A stretch of DNA of 64,000 nucleotides from Mugil cephalus. Taxonomy: Eukaryota > Chordata > Actinopteri > Mugiliformes > Mugilidae. Location of the stretch: positions 17,898,397-17,962,396 of the forward strand of contig NC_061790.1 of assembly GCF_022458985.1 (NCBI RefSeq). The letters run 5' to 3'. Under the pieces are notes generated by a model. The model saw only the letters and a program-made list of their open reading frames with translations, had not been told where the DNA came from and searched no databases. Both the position numbers and the translations under genes were made by a program. How positions within the stretch are numbered: position 1 is the stretch's first letter; each line of letters begins with the position of its first letter. Shown here one piece after another: positions 11,705 through 22,640 of the stretch.

Positions 11705-13048
11705 TCACTGGACTTGTGTCATGGTCACTTCAACACCATCAAGCTCTGGCTCATCAGACTAGTCCTGAATGAATGAAAAAGAGATACTTATCACAGTGTA
11801 ACCCATGGAATAGAACAGACGACATAAGTTAGCTTTATTTTACAAAGTCCCGTTGAGACTTTTACAAGGGAGACCTGAGTCTCACTGTAAGAGGTGAAAC
11901 ACAGAAGATCCGTGTTCTGCGGACATAAATCAGCCAATTTACCAGAGAATCTAAGTAGTGTGAGATAGACTGAAACTAAGCTAAAGGACGTATACAGGAA
12001 AATGTTTCGCTGAACATGTTATCACTTTGAACAAACTGCCAATTCAGTTCCTTTACAAATAGTGAGGAGAAAGAAAACAGATCATACATGGAAAATGTAT
12101 GGGTAGACTAAACAAAGGTAAGTCATAAAACTATTTACATAATACACAGCAGTATATGTTAGTTACTGAAGGAGACTCACTGTGTAGGTTCTGAAAAATC
12201 CAGAGAGGTTGATGTGCAGATAGAAAGGAAGGGCATGGAGAGCAGTAGTACGCATGGTGCGGATGCAATGGAGTTCCTATTTACAGATAAAACAGCACTG
12301 TAGGAGAACAGTCAAATCAGAACATATGCCCACAAAAAATCTGTTCACATCTTTAATGCAATCAGACAAATATCAACCTAAGAAATGTGTAATAATCTAT
12401 TTACCTGTTCATCGTGGATTTTTAAAATTTCAGCCTGGTCATGAAGCAAGACCTGCAACAGCTTGAAAATTTTCTGCTCTTGACACAGAGGTGTCAGTGG
12501 AAACCACGTTCTAATCCAGTAAAAATTGATAAAGCAAGAAGATTTGACAACAGTGTCATGGCTGCATTTGTTTGTTGCATAGATGCTCATGCAGGCTCTA
12601 AGTAAAACTTTCAATGTTGAACAAAGAGAGTAGGCATGGTGCTAGCCATCTTCCATGTTCCAACTATGAAAAAGCATTTATTGGCCACATCGAGACATAT
12701 AGATACATAGATACAAAGCATACTGATACATACACACTCACAAAGTGAGGCACAGACATGACCAACCAACCTCTACTTACTCTCCATAAAAATTGATTCA
12801 TTTTGTAAGTTTTTTGCGAAGTACCTTTTTTTTCTCTGATTCCCGTCTTGCTATATGATTTAAACGAACTTTGCAGTACCATGCAGAAACCATCTTCACC
12901 AGAACATGTACCTGGTTAGCCTCATCACACATGTCAAACATGTGGCTGTGCAACTGTGGGAAAAGATTCTTCTCAGAATAATCAGAAAGAACCTGGGTGA
13001 CGATGGCTGCAGTTGTTCCTCTTCCCTGTGGAGCCTTTCCCTCATTAG
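11705..13048 (-). pseudogene. Decayed multi-exon coding remnant of unknown family
   Basis: Four minus-strand pieces look like exons. (1) 12801-13048: acceptor cctaaaag, then a clean frame containing TTAAIVTQVLSDYSEKNLF, HSHMFDMCDEANQVHVLVKM and AWYCKVRLNHIARRE; the frame ends at a stop near 12801. (2) 12405-12478: EQKIFKLLQVLLHDQAEILK before donor gtaaat. (3) 12181-12276: 32 open codons including TTALHALPFYLHINLSGFF, with donor gtgagt. (4) 11705-11764: ends DEPELDGVEVTMTQVQ-stop, but has an in-frame TAG just after the acceptor. The first piece resembles, from memory, a segment (H-MFD...N..H.L.K...Y.K.R..H) of a multi-copy teleost family whose function I do not know. The early stops argue for a relic, perhaps of a transposon-borne gene. 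Confidence 0.4.
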
Positions 13049-13075
13049 CTTTTAGGAGCAAACTTCTGTAATTCC

Positions 13076-15035
13076 AGGTGATGGTTTCTGATGGTAGTCC
13101 TCAGCTAAAGGAAGGCTTTACACAGACTAACATGGTAAATAACATTTGTATAAGGTGACGTCTTTTACGGACTCCACTACAACAAACAATATCACTTAAA
13201 TTACTTCAGGGTTTTACAGGTCATGTTAAAACATATTAAAGGAAACGGGTGTGGACACCCCAGTCATCGTATTCTATCAACTACATTATCTATTAAATAA
13301 TGAGTTTAGGCACAATAAACAACCTGCTTTAAAAGTTAGACTAACGTTGTGTTTGGTACTATTGCGGCAGTGTGTAATAATTTTTAGTTATACAAATAAC
13401 ATTGTACTTGCACATAGGTCGCCACCTATTAATGATTTTAAGCTATTCTAGCATTAAGGGTCTGTTCCCTGTAAACATTACATTGCCAAAGGCAAGTTCA
13501 AGATTAACACTGCATACATGTTAGCCAACTTATGACGTGAACTTTTTTCCAAACCTCATTGAGACACATTAGTTTTATTTTAAAAACTATTATCATCGTT
13601 AGTTAAACACTAATATATTAAGGACTGATTTCGATATATAAGTCAGTTTAGTAACTGTGTAACCACCAACAATGTGTTCCCTCGTTAACATCGTGAGCCT
13701 AATTCATTGGCTTGCTAATTAGTGCAAACATATATAAGAAAAGTATGTATAAGTAAAATATGTAAAAGTATTTCACTCACCGTTAGAAATGGTCACCTGT
13801 CACTCAAAGCAGGAACGCCCTTAATTATGCAGAATTTTAAACATTAATAAAAAAGTAAATACCGAATCTTGCTATTTCAATTTGGGTCACACTGAGCAGC
13901 TACAGATACATTGCAAATTAGGGGCAATGCAGAACATGCCTCCTGTTTCCCTGTCATTTTCAAAGTAATTAAAACCGTCTCACACGAGGTGGAGTGAGGC
14001 AGAAAGTAGCAGACAAAGGGGTTTGTTTATCCCGTGCGAATGCGCCACATGATACACAGGCAGTAATGTCTGAATCTCAGACAAGGATTTCATTGTTATT
14101 CTTTTATTTTTTTTGAGCTATGGCCTTAAACTTTTGACTATTTGACCAGCCACCATGAAATGTTGTGATCCTCTCCTCGCTGCTGTCTCAACTAGGGCTG
14201 TCAACCGTCTTCTTCAAAAACCGCTGCGCTGGCATGTGCAAGAACAAAAACATCCAAGACAGGTGGTCGCAGAAGAAGAAAAAGGTCAATGTAGTCAATG
14301 TAGTCAATGTAGGCCAAGTATCTGGCACTTCTGGATGACATCACGACATAAGGATGTTGATGCCGCGTCTTATAACTGCTTGGACAACAGGAAGAAGAGG
14401 TGAGAAGTTAGCGGTTGTTATCGAGGCATAGCAACTTATCGGTTTTGTTTTGTCCTTTTATTCGGTGGATACATTGATTAAAGCTGTATTTTGATATCCT
14501 CCTTTTCAGGATAAAAAATCCTTTTGCGCCTAATATACAAATAAATGGATTGATCTCGAATTATTTTGACATTTTATTATTTTAGTTTTCATGAATAATA
14601 TGCTGTCATCGTATTTTTTGTGTTTTGTGCAAAATTGAAAATGACTAATAAAAACTTTAATAAAATAAACTTGTGTTGTCTAACCACGAACCGATCTCGC
14701 AGTGGAGCAAGACAAACAGGCCGAACATATAGTTGATGTCACTTGGAAGCCGAACATGCAGGCCGAATATATAGTGATGCCCTCCAGAAGTGTCCTCGGT
14801 AAAAAGGTGAACCTCAACAATTTTAGAGATGTTTTAGTCCATTTAGATCCAGGCGGAACCACCAATTGTGCCTTTCTGTCATATTTTGGCACCTTATGTG
14901 CCATTTGACTTTTCTCAGGTAGCAGTCTGAAAAACGAATTTTGTTTCACTGATATTTTTGACTCATTCCCTCAGACCGTGTGTAAACGGAGGTCTTCGGT
15001 GAAACTCAAAGGAGAACCTATTGGTCAATTTTAAT
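13076..15035. other. Unassigned intergenic DNA
   Basis: AT-rich. A 9-bp tandem (gtcaatgta, three copies) lies near 14285-14313. An open frame at 14155-14403 contains this tandem and has no recognisable motif. Two related short phrases (gccgaacatatag / gccgaatatatag) occur at 14720-14775. I see no gene. Confidence 0.4.
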
Positions 15036-15039
15036 GATT

Positions 15040-15840
15040 GACACCAGGGACGGACTGGGACTAAAAAACAGCCCTGGACTTTGACTAGGCCCGTCCTAAA
15101 GCAATCGGCGTGCCGAAACTCAACAATAACAACAATAACGCCTGGCATCACTGTCGGAATACTTGAATTGTGGCTCATGATACGATACCATCCAAATTAT
15201 ATTATATACTATTAATTATAATCTGTTCCACGCAATCTTAAAATGAATTTATTACTTAATAATCTTAATTAATTTATGCAGTAATTAATCTTACTGCACA
15301 AACACTAATACCACATTTTAATGAAAATACACCATCACAAATATAACTTCTGTATTCAAAGTCTTCAAAGTTTGAAAGCATTAACTTATACATTACGAAA
15401 ACTTTATCAAGTGAAACCACAATATATTTCTTAATATTAGCTACTACTGCATGGCCCTATCATGTTTGATGCTACTAATATGAAACTGAACTTCAGCGGG
15501 TGCTGCTGCTAGCTGTGCTGCTGAACATTTCAGTTAATTTGCGCATTTTCCCCCACGCCTTCTCGGCCCCACCCTTTTCTTTCCGTTTTTTTTTTTTTTA
15601 CCAACGTCATCCATATTGTTTCTTTGGTCATTGGTCAATACGCTTGGACGTCTTTGCTGCTGCTATTCCACTTTTTCTTTTTCTTCTTCTCCTTAATTGG
15701 CGGGCATGGCTGGGCCGCTGGCACTGGTGCACTGCTGCCACCTACCGTACTGGAGTGTGAAACGGTAGATTAGCAGGTGGAGAAAAAACAGGTGATGACT
15801 GCGTGGTGGGTGGTCGGCCGCCGGCCGTTCTGTGATTCTC
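15040..15840. repeat. Probable DNA-transposon-derived repeat (hAT-like, uncertain)
   Basis: The phrase ccagggacggactgggac at 15045-15062, followed by cagccctggactttgactag, and the block with tttttttaccaacgtcatcc (about 15590), resemble a dispersed fish repeat that I associate with hAT-like elements. No paired terminus was found, so the extent is a guess. Confidence 0.3.
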
Positions 15841-16587
15841 CACCATTCTCCTCTGATTGACACCTCTATCGGCCCATCAGAGTCAATCGAATCGAAAGCC
15901 ATGCCCATATTGACCGTAGCAAACGATGACGATCCAGAGCGAAGTAAACCCAAAGATCGCATATAGTTAGAAGACCTTATACTCAAACCTAGAAACCTCT
16001 TCCTATTTTTATTGATCCCCACAGGGAAACAACCGGGAACTTCTGGGTTCATTTCAAACTGACGCAGAGTTATAGGAGAAGCCATTAGCAGCATTTTTTG
16101 GAGCTGAAATATAACTTTAATCACAAAACAGCAACGGTAAGACCTAGCTACTTTATGATTTTGTGAATTTTTTTTGTTTATGTGGTTATGGTTATGTGAA
16201 GTGGTGAGACTTGAATTAAATGAGACTTTTGCTATACTCCTGTTTTTGTCGTCATGTGTTTAGATCGTCTGTGGCGCACGGATCTCACAGCCCCCCGTAC
16301 AGGGGGTACATAGATTGTACAGAGTACTATTATTATTATTATTTTATTTTTAACACTGTTGCAACTTTTACCACTCACAAACGCCAGTGGGTGATCAAAT
16401 CAAGATCACAAGATGCATCTCTAAATCACTTCCCAGACAATTTTCCATCAGCCCCCAACAGTACAGTACAGTATAGAGGTCCAGTAGGGGTCAGAGAAGT
16501 ACCAGATTATCCAATGCTACCTTTTTTCTTCCTTCTATGCAAGATTTTTAAGTTGCAATCAAAGAAATTTGAAGTGATTAAGCTCCA

Positions 16588-16618
<31 letters not shown>

Positions 16619-16680
16619 GTATTGAGAATAAATGTGAAAATAATTTATTTAGTAGTTACATGACATGAAACCATCAAAAA
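15841..16680. other. Unassigned DNA with open minus-strand frame and poly-A run
   Basis: A minus-strand frame (15693-16124) is open for about 140 codons, but its composition is not convincing and it crosses the repeat described before. A (TAT)n run lies at 16325-16345, and a pure A run of about 24 at 16594-16618. No identifiable gene. Confidence 0.35.
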
Positions 16681-16726
16681 TATTTTGACTGGCGCACGTG
16701 ATCAGGAGTGGAACGTCATGATGTGC

Positions 16727-16921
16727 ATGACGTCATTAGTAGTCTACATCGCGGGGAAGGGGGCGGGGCAAGATTCGCGGGGGAAGGGGTGGGGCAAGAT
16801 TCGCGGGGGAAGGGGGCGGGGCGTTGTCGCAGATCAAAGGAAGATCAAAGGCAAATATACTGGGTAATGACGTCACATCTGTAAAAGTTTAAATACAGCA
16901 ATACATCCAGTCAATACATTC
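16727..16921 (+). promoter_or_regulatory. Compact promoter: two CREs, three tandem GC boxes, TATA-like box
   Basis: Immediately upstream of the intronless gene stand a perfect palindromic cAMP-response element (TGACGTCA at 16728-16735), three tandem 26-bp units starting at 16749, 16775 and 16801 (units 1 and 3 contain GGGGGCGGGG, the Sp1-type GC box; unit 2 has GGGGTGGGG), a second CRE (TGACGTCA, 16868-16875) and tttaaata at 16888-16895. Transcription would start about 16920. The order and spacing are those of a genuine RNA polymerase II promoter. Function is inferred from motifs only. Confidence 0.65.
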
Positions 16922-17051
16922 AGTCTTCATTACACTGACGCATCGGTTCGTGAACACTAGTTTTTCAAAACACAACGCAAATTCCCAAAACACAACAGAG
17001 CTAGCAAAACACATCCCAGTTTCTGCATCTCATATAACACAGAGAAGCGCG

Positions 17052-19019
17052 ATGGCCAGAAGAATCAGTTCCAGGATGCAGGCGAAAACCTCACTTGACG
17101 CGGATACCGCTTTTGTGGACGCCCTAATTCTAGAGGAGGAGGAGAGGGAACGTAAGCTACGTTTAGATGTTGCTTATGTGGATGCCTTTATTCTTGAGGA
17201 GGGCAAGAGGGATCAGAAGCTGCTCTTAGATATCGCCTATGTGGACGCCTTTATGAATGAGGAGAAGGAGAGGGAACGGAAGGAGGAGGAGCAGAAACGG
17301 AGGAAGGAGGAGGAGCAGAAACGGAGGAAGGAGAGGGAGAAGAGGCGGAGGAAGGAGGAGGAGGAGAAACGGAGGAAGGAGGAGGAGGAGAAACTGAGGA
17401 AGGAGAAGGAGGAGAGACGGAAGAAGAAGGAGGAGGAACGTAAGAAGGAGGAGGAGCGTAAGAAGGAGGAGGAGGAACGTAAGAAGAAGGAGGAGGAACG
17501 TAAGAAGGAGGAGGAGGAACGTAAGAAGAAGGAGGAGGAGCGGAAGAAGGAGGAGGAGCGGAGGAAGAAGGCGGAGGAACAGAGGAAGCAGCGCACAAAG
17601 GTCACTCCTGTAGCAGCCGTTATTCCTAAGAAGGAGAAGGAGGAGGAGAAGGAGGAGGAGAAGTGCTCACAACGCGAGTTCTCAAAACACGTCTTAAGTT
17701 CACGAAACAGAACAACATTTCTGACAACACAACAGATCCAGGAGGCATTTATTCCTAAGGAGGAGAAGGAGAAGAAGGAGAACTGCCCACAACGTGAGTT
17801 CCCAAAACACAACCAAAATTCTCATACAACACAGACAAGCTCCATGGACAAAGGAAACAGCTGCCAGATGCAGGAGGTCCCTCAAGTCTCAGTGGACACA
17901 GTCCGTCCACTGGTTGAGTCCTTCCTTAAGAAGATCAGCCATGGCCAGTGGCTGTTGTTGGTATCAGCCACCCCCGATGATGAAACCAATTACTGGCTGG
18001 CGGAGCTGCTTTCAGATGTGATAGAGCTTATTTCAACAGTTATTCTCCCCCATTACAAGAGCACCAATGCTATTTCTGAGACATACGTGTTGAAGGTCGT
18101 GGGCGACACAATTCCTCAGACTTTTGCTCAAGTCCTGGGAGTTCCAGAGGAGACCTGCTGTAAGAGCTCAGATATTGTGACAGCCTTGATTGTCAAGAAT
18201 GTGACGTACAGTGTTCGCTTTCTAGCCAGAAGACAAGAGAAACAGAATGTCACTCCGCTCCAAAGAATGGATTTTATGGTTGCTCACACCATTAAGATGT
18301 TGAAAGAATTTGCAGCATCTAAAAAATCACGTCCTGAATCCACAACACATCAAATCAATGTGAAATCAAATACTGTCCGGTCAACATCTATGCAAATTGT
18401 AGAGGAGGCGGAGGATGTCGAGTCATCAGAAAGTGAAATCTACGAAGCCTGGACAACCAGTGTGGTCAGCCAACAGCCATCCATTGAGTCTCTGAAGACG
18501 TCACCAGTAGATTGTGCTTCGAAGGTCAGGGTGCCAGTACATTTGTTTTCTGCCTCTAGATCTGAGGAACAGCACAAACAGTCTCCGGATAGCCAAGCGG
18601 CCCTGAAATTGAACAAGGACAGAATAAAATTGTATTTGAGCAGTTTTATTCAGTCACTGGTATTGAAAGCCGCAAAAAAATCACCTGCGACCTTGACTCC
18701 AGAAGATATACGTATCATCCAGGTGCGTCTGTGGAATAAAATCTGGGCAGAAGTTGACTGCCTGAACATTCCGACAGAAAAGTTTGAGGACCTCCACAGG
18801 AAGGTTTTCAAGGACCTTTGCAAGAAGGGGTTCTCCCCCCGCGCTGTGCTTATTCTCATGCATCGGGAAAATGAATTGGTCGAGGGTTTGGTCGTGAGTT
18901 TGTTTAAGAAACACGTGACCAGACCAGGTGTCCTGAAAAGAATCCTCTCAAATGTAGGCAAAGGCATCGTCAACGTCGGCTTACGGGTTGGAAATGTTGC
19001 TGGGGATCCTGCAACATAG
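17052..19019 (+). CDS. Intronless gene for a charged coiled-coil protein of unknown function
   Basis: A single open frame of 655 codons from ATG 17052 (G at -3, G at +4) to TAG 19017-19019. The frame extends 34 codons further upstream without an ATG. Residues about 15-76 contain three imperfect copies of a 22-24-residue motif (LD.AYVDAFILEE.+R..K). Residues about 77-182 are almost only K, E and R (KKEEERKKEEE...), a long charged single alpha-helix or coiled coil; a second short KE-rich stretch follows. From about residue 280 the composition becomes globular (VRPLVESFLKKISHGQWLLL; ETYVLKVVGDTIPQTFAQVL), and the last about 135 residues (RIIQVRLWNKIWAEV, FEDLHRKVFKDLCKK) form another helical domain. 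No signal peptide or membrane segment. By memory, the C-terminal pattern resembles multi-copy teleost proteins of unknown role; I could not check this. The frame is intact and has its own promoter and poly(A) signal, so it is probably a live gene. Confidence 0.72.
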   Translation: MARRISSRMQAKTSLDADTAFVDALILEEEERERKLRLDVAYVDAFILEEGKRDQKLLLDIAYVDAFMNEEKERERKEEEQKRRKEEEQKRRKEREKRRRKEEEEKRRKEEEEKLRKEKEERRKKKEEERKKEEERKKEEEERKKKEEERKKEEEERKKKEEERKKEEERRKKAEEQRKQRTKVTPVAAVIPKKEKEEEKEEEKCSQREFSKHVLSSRNRTTFLTTQQIQEAFIPKEEKEKKENCPQREFPKHNQNSHTTQTSSMDKGNSCQMQEVPQVSVDTVRPLVESFLKKISHGQWLLLVSATPDDETNYWLAELLSDVIELISTVILPHYKSTNAISETYVLKVVGDTIPQTFAQVLGVPEETCCKSSDIVTALIVKNVTYSVRFLARRQEKQNVTPLQRMDFMVAHTIKMLKEFAASKKSRPESTTHQINVKSNTVRSTSMQIVEEAEDVESSESEIYEAWTTSVVSQQPSIESLKTSPVDCASKVRVPVHLFSASRSEEQHKQSPDSQAALKLNKDRIKLYLSSFIQSLVLKAAKKSPATLTPEDIRIIQVRLWNKIWAEVDCLNIPTEKFEDLHRKVFKDLCKKGFSPRAVLILMHRENELVEGLVVSLFKKHVTRPGVLKRILSNVGKGIVNVGLRVGNVAGDPAT

Positions 19020-19084
19020 TGATCAAGCTACGTCATCTTAAGGGGGAGGGTACTACTTATTGTTTTCATGGGGAAGGGGACTCT

Positions 19085-19290
19085 TTGTTGTTTTTAGTGT
19101 CTTTATCTTTTCCATTTCTTATTTATCATATCTTTATCTTTAACCATTCTATTTCTTATTTATCTTTATCTTTAACCATTCTATTTCTCATTTATCTTTA
19201 TCTTTAACCATTCTATTTCTTATTTATCATCTTTTTCTTTATCCATTCTATTTCTTATTTATCATACCTTTATCTATTCTATGCTTTTAT
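19085..19290 (+). repeat. Minisatellite in the 3' UTR
   Basis: Four to five imperfect copies of a unit of about 31-33 bp built from tttatctttaaccattctat and ttcttatttatc. It lies between the stop codon at 19019 and the poly(A) signal at 19338. Confidence 0.8.
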
Positions 19291-19337
19291 GTATTTTGAT
19301 TTTACTGTTTTACTGCTTGTTTATGTCATCAAATTCA

Positions 19338-19343
19338 AATAAA
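19338..19343 (+). terminator. Poly(A) signal AATAAA of the intronless gene
   Basis: AATAAA is followed directly by an A run (to about 19350). The A run could be a remnant of a retrocopy tail, which would agree with the gene having no introns. Confidence 0.55.
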
Positions 19344-19359
19344 AAAAAAACTATAGCAT

Positions 19360-20265
19360 TGCAAAAGATTTAGTTTTCATGTGTATTTTTTAATGTTTTC
19401 CCTCTGTATTTATGGTATCAATCAGGTCTGGCTAACATTAACTGCTAGGCTAAAGTTAGCTCTGGTTCTGCACCACAGCCATGCAGCCATACCCAGCTGC
19501 CAGATGGGAATTTGGAATGGGAACAAATTATCGTACCAGATGCTTAAAATGATCTTATTGTGAGGGATATTATTGTACATACCTGATCTGACGTTGCTGA
19601 GGAGCATCTGCTACAGTAAAACATTACTGTGTATATTATATTATATTAGCTTATAATGCAGTTTCACCTTTAAATAAACAGCATTGTTGGAAAACGTCTT
19701 TTCTTCTGACTTTGTAAACATCATCCCAGAGTGTCATTATAGGATGTCACCACTTTTTTACTGTTATGAAATTGTTCAAAATCTTTCATTTTCATGTACA
19801 AAACCAAGGTCAACAACACGGTTGAAACGGTGAAAATAACATGTATTTTAACCTTCAATAATTACGTTATAAACAGGGTTCCAAATGAGGTTCAAAATCA
19901 GCACCCGCCAACCCTGCTGCTTTACTGTTCTGAGAGGCACCCAACTGCAGGTAAGATGGACAACAAGGGTGGCACCATACCTCAACCACTGACTGTATAT
20001 ACTAGACTTCAACCTGATGCCGGATCTCCAAAGAGGAGGAAAACAAATAAGATGAAGATCGTTGTAGCATAGCGGGGTAACTGTAAGAAAAGTAGCCTTT
20101 TAATTATCAGCCAACGAGTGTGATATGATCACTAAGATTTAGTTCGTGCTATTTACGAGTGTGATGCATCAGAATGTCCCGTGTCTTGAAGTTTGTTTTT
20201 CTGGTCCGGGCTAATGTTAGCTTAGCTCCTACGAGGTAGAAAATACCATACACTGTGAAACTTTT
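19360..20265. other. Unassigned intergenic DNA
   Basis: No gene recognised. Open frames at 19381-19607 overlap on both strands and look like chance. Confidence 0.4.
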
Positions 20266-20394
20266 CATGGAAATTTACAGTAATTTACGGGCAGCAGCTT
20301 TGCCAGCAAACTACTGTATATTCTACAGTATCTCAATATGTTCCACAATTACAGTATATTACTGGAAATTAATCTACAGTTCATTGTTGTAAAG
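20266..20394. repeat. Short palindromic MITE-like repeat
   Basis: It is built from inverted acagtaa/ttactgt phrases: acagtaatttacgggcagca, gctttgccagcaaactactg, tctacagtatctcaatatg, acagtatattactgg. This type of sequence (ttgccagcaaa with flanking tactgta motifs) recurs in fish genomes. A possible relative lies at about 31370-31500. Confidence 0.4.
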
Positions 20395-20538
20395 CGCAAC
20401 ACAAGCAAAACAAGACATGAATAAACCGTAAGTCCCTGTCTATTTTCTTTTTTTTCTGTTTGTTTTGTTCTTTCAAAACATTTACAATTTTTAATTTAAA
20501 TTACAGTGCATATAATATTTGGTAACTCACAGTGACAA
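20395..20538 (+). repeat. Direct repeat, copy 1
   Basis: About 144 bp (gcgcaacacaagcaaaac ... ggtaactcacagtgac) repeated with about 90% identity at 21651-21792, in the same orientation. Confidence 0.85.
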
Positions 20539-21178
20539 TTTTGTCTTTTGTGAGAAAGGAACATCAAACTGTTTAAATAAACCTGCTGCAGATTGTAGCA
20601 TAGGGAAGTGAACAGTAAGCATAAGAAAATAAGAAAATACACTGAGGTTCTAGTCACTGAGTGAGTAAGTGAACGCAGCATTTAAAGGGGTGGAAGGGTG
20701 AGATAGGGGGTCGTGTGTCCCACTTGAAATCACTGATCTTCTTGACGAGTGTGCTGACATGCAGATTCACTGATGTCAGTGCAGCTTCTGGAAAACAATA
20801 TAGAAGGACAAAAATATTTTTCTTTCAGGTGATATTGATCTATGGATGCGACATATCAAATAAGAGCATGTTCACTACAATGTAGTGATGCAGAATGTTG
20901 AATCATGTTAAAAAGAGAGTATCGGCCATATCAATATTACTAGAGGCAGTAATTATGTTTGTAGTTGCTGTTCTTGTCACAGACACCATTGGCTTCCACT
21001 ACACGTTACTGGACAATAGGGTTGTGTGAAAGAAAGTCAAGCTGTGTGCTACAGTATATGTAGAAGAAGCTACATCTGAATGAATTTCAGCGTGCACGCT
21101 GCATCGTGTTGATACTGATGGCTGAAGTTGTAGCAGGAGGAGAAGACTACAGCAAGCCCAAGCACAAAGGACATTCCT

Positions 21179-22640
21179 TCACATAGCACCTCTTTTTCTA
21201 TGCTCAACATCCAACGTTGGTTTGTCTGTGTCATTGACCTAAGAAAAAGATTACAAGTTTAAACATATAACAGAAATCACAAAAACAATGGAATCAGTCT
21301 CTTCTAATTATGTTTGTACTGTATGACAGAATGGTAAGTCAATTACAACTACAAACATGTTCAAAAAAGAACATGTTTGACCAGGACAATACAAAATTTG
21401 TACTATAAGACACGATATAGTAATGTTGTAAATTTATGATATGATACTGATGATATTTTTTCAGTAGATTTTTGTATATATACAGTATTTGAACTGTAAT
21501 TGAACAGTATTTATCCTGTATATAATATTAATGACAGAATGCTATTGTAATACTACTACTATAATAATAATATATAATAATAATAAAGAAATGGCAGCAG
21601 GACAGTATTCATTATGCAATTCCTTTTCAATTATTTATTTTTTTAAAAAGCAGCGCAACACAAGCAAAACTAGACATGAATAAACCGTAAGTCCCTGTCT
21701 ATTTTCTTTTTTGTTTTGTTTTGTTCTTTCAAAAGATTTACAATATTTAATTTAAATTACAATGCATATGATATTTGGTAACTCACAGTGACAAGAACAG
21801 AAAAAGAATGATTCATCTTTACTTTAGTATTTGGGTGCATTTGCTTTTTTGCCAGATATTGTAAACATAAAAAATAAATTAAAAAAATAAAAATAAAAAA
21901 ATCTCACGTGAAGTTCCAGTTAAGTAATTTAATTTGGTTTGTGTGTTTTTTTTTGCTTTGTGAGATTTATTTCCAGACAAATTTAAAATGAATTACCTAA
22001 TTAGCCAATACCTTCCTGCACAGTGCAGAGCAACTACTGTGGCATTCAGGTAGTACTCGCTAAACACAAATGCACACATATATAAACAAATGGCTCTAAC
22101 ACAGTTAGACTTGTAAGGTTTGGATTTTAGGTTTTTAAAAATTGGCCTTAATGACAAATGCCTTTAAGTATTCAATTGGCATTGGCAGAGTTTGTTTGTT
22201 GTATAGATTAGAGCGCAGTTACAAGAGGTTAGAGGCAATTAAGAGGGCATCCTGTAAACCTTACATGTGTAAGCTTTACTGAACAAACTTCTTTAGCAAA
22301 CTATAAGTATAGCTGTCATGTATTTTATTCACATTCAAAATCAGATACTGTTCTTACCAGCCACCAGCTACAGTTAAACGTGGTGTGTCAGGGAGTGTGA
22401 CAGTCGACTGTACAATGGCTGGTGTGGCAGACACCTTAAAAAAAGCACAAAAATAAAACTAATTATCAGACCTTGCAGATGCATGTTGATTGACAATGAA
22501 TGGACTGGAATTTTAGAATAATGGAATGTTGAAGGAAATACCTAACTACAATATTAAAACAAACACTGAAACCAATACACAAGCTAATCTCACATCAGTT
22601 TGGATGATGAGGGCATCCAATAGCTCCTTGATTTTTTCAC
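21179..22640 (-). pseudogene. Exon-like pieces on the minus strand, unknown gene
   Basis: Three short open pieces are bounded by splice consensus. 22594-22640 (frame GEKIKELLDALIIQTD, donor gtgaga), 22358-22434 (VSATPAIVQSTVTLPDTPRL..., acceptor ttttaag, donor gtaaga) and 21179-21238 (acceptor ttcttag, VNDTDKPTLDVEHRKRGAM-stop). Their order and direction would suit the end of one gene. The pieces are too short to identify. They may be the tail of a transposon gene like that at 24-31 kb, or chance. Confidence 0.3.
21651..21792 (+). repeat. Direct repeat, copy 2
   Basis: Second copy of 20395-20538, 1.25 kb away. The pair may mark a local duplication, or the ends of an element lying between. 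Confidence 0.85.

Noticed and set aside
15693..16124. 143-codon minus-strand frame as a gene
   Set aside because: It lies partly in repeat-like DNA, begins without a proper ATG context, and shows no motif or splice partner. It is kept only as unassigned.
16950..17051. Upstream in-frame extension of the intronless gene starting with GTG
   Set aside because: GTG is not a normal eukaryotic start, and the ATG at 17052 has a good context. The extension may be 5' UTR that happens to be open.
17237..17812. Long Ser/Phe/Pro-rich open frames on the minus strand opposite the intronless gene
   Set aside because: They are mirror images of the GAGGAAG-rich K/E coil; low complexity leaves the other strand open by chance. 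No motif, start context or splice site supports them.
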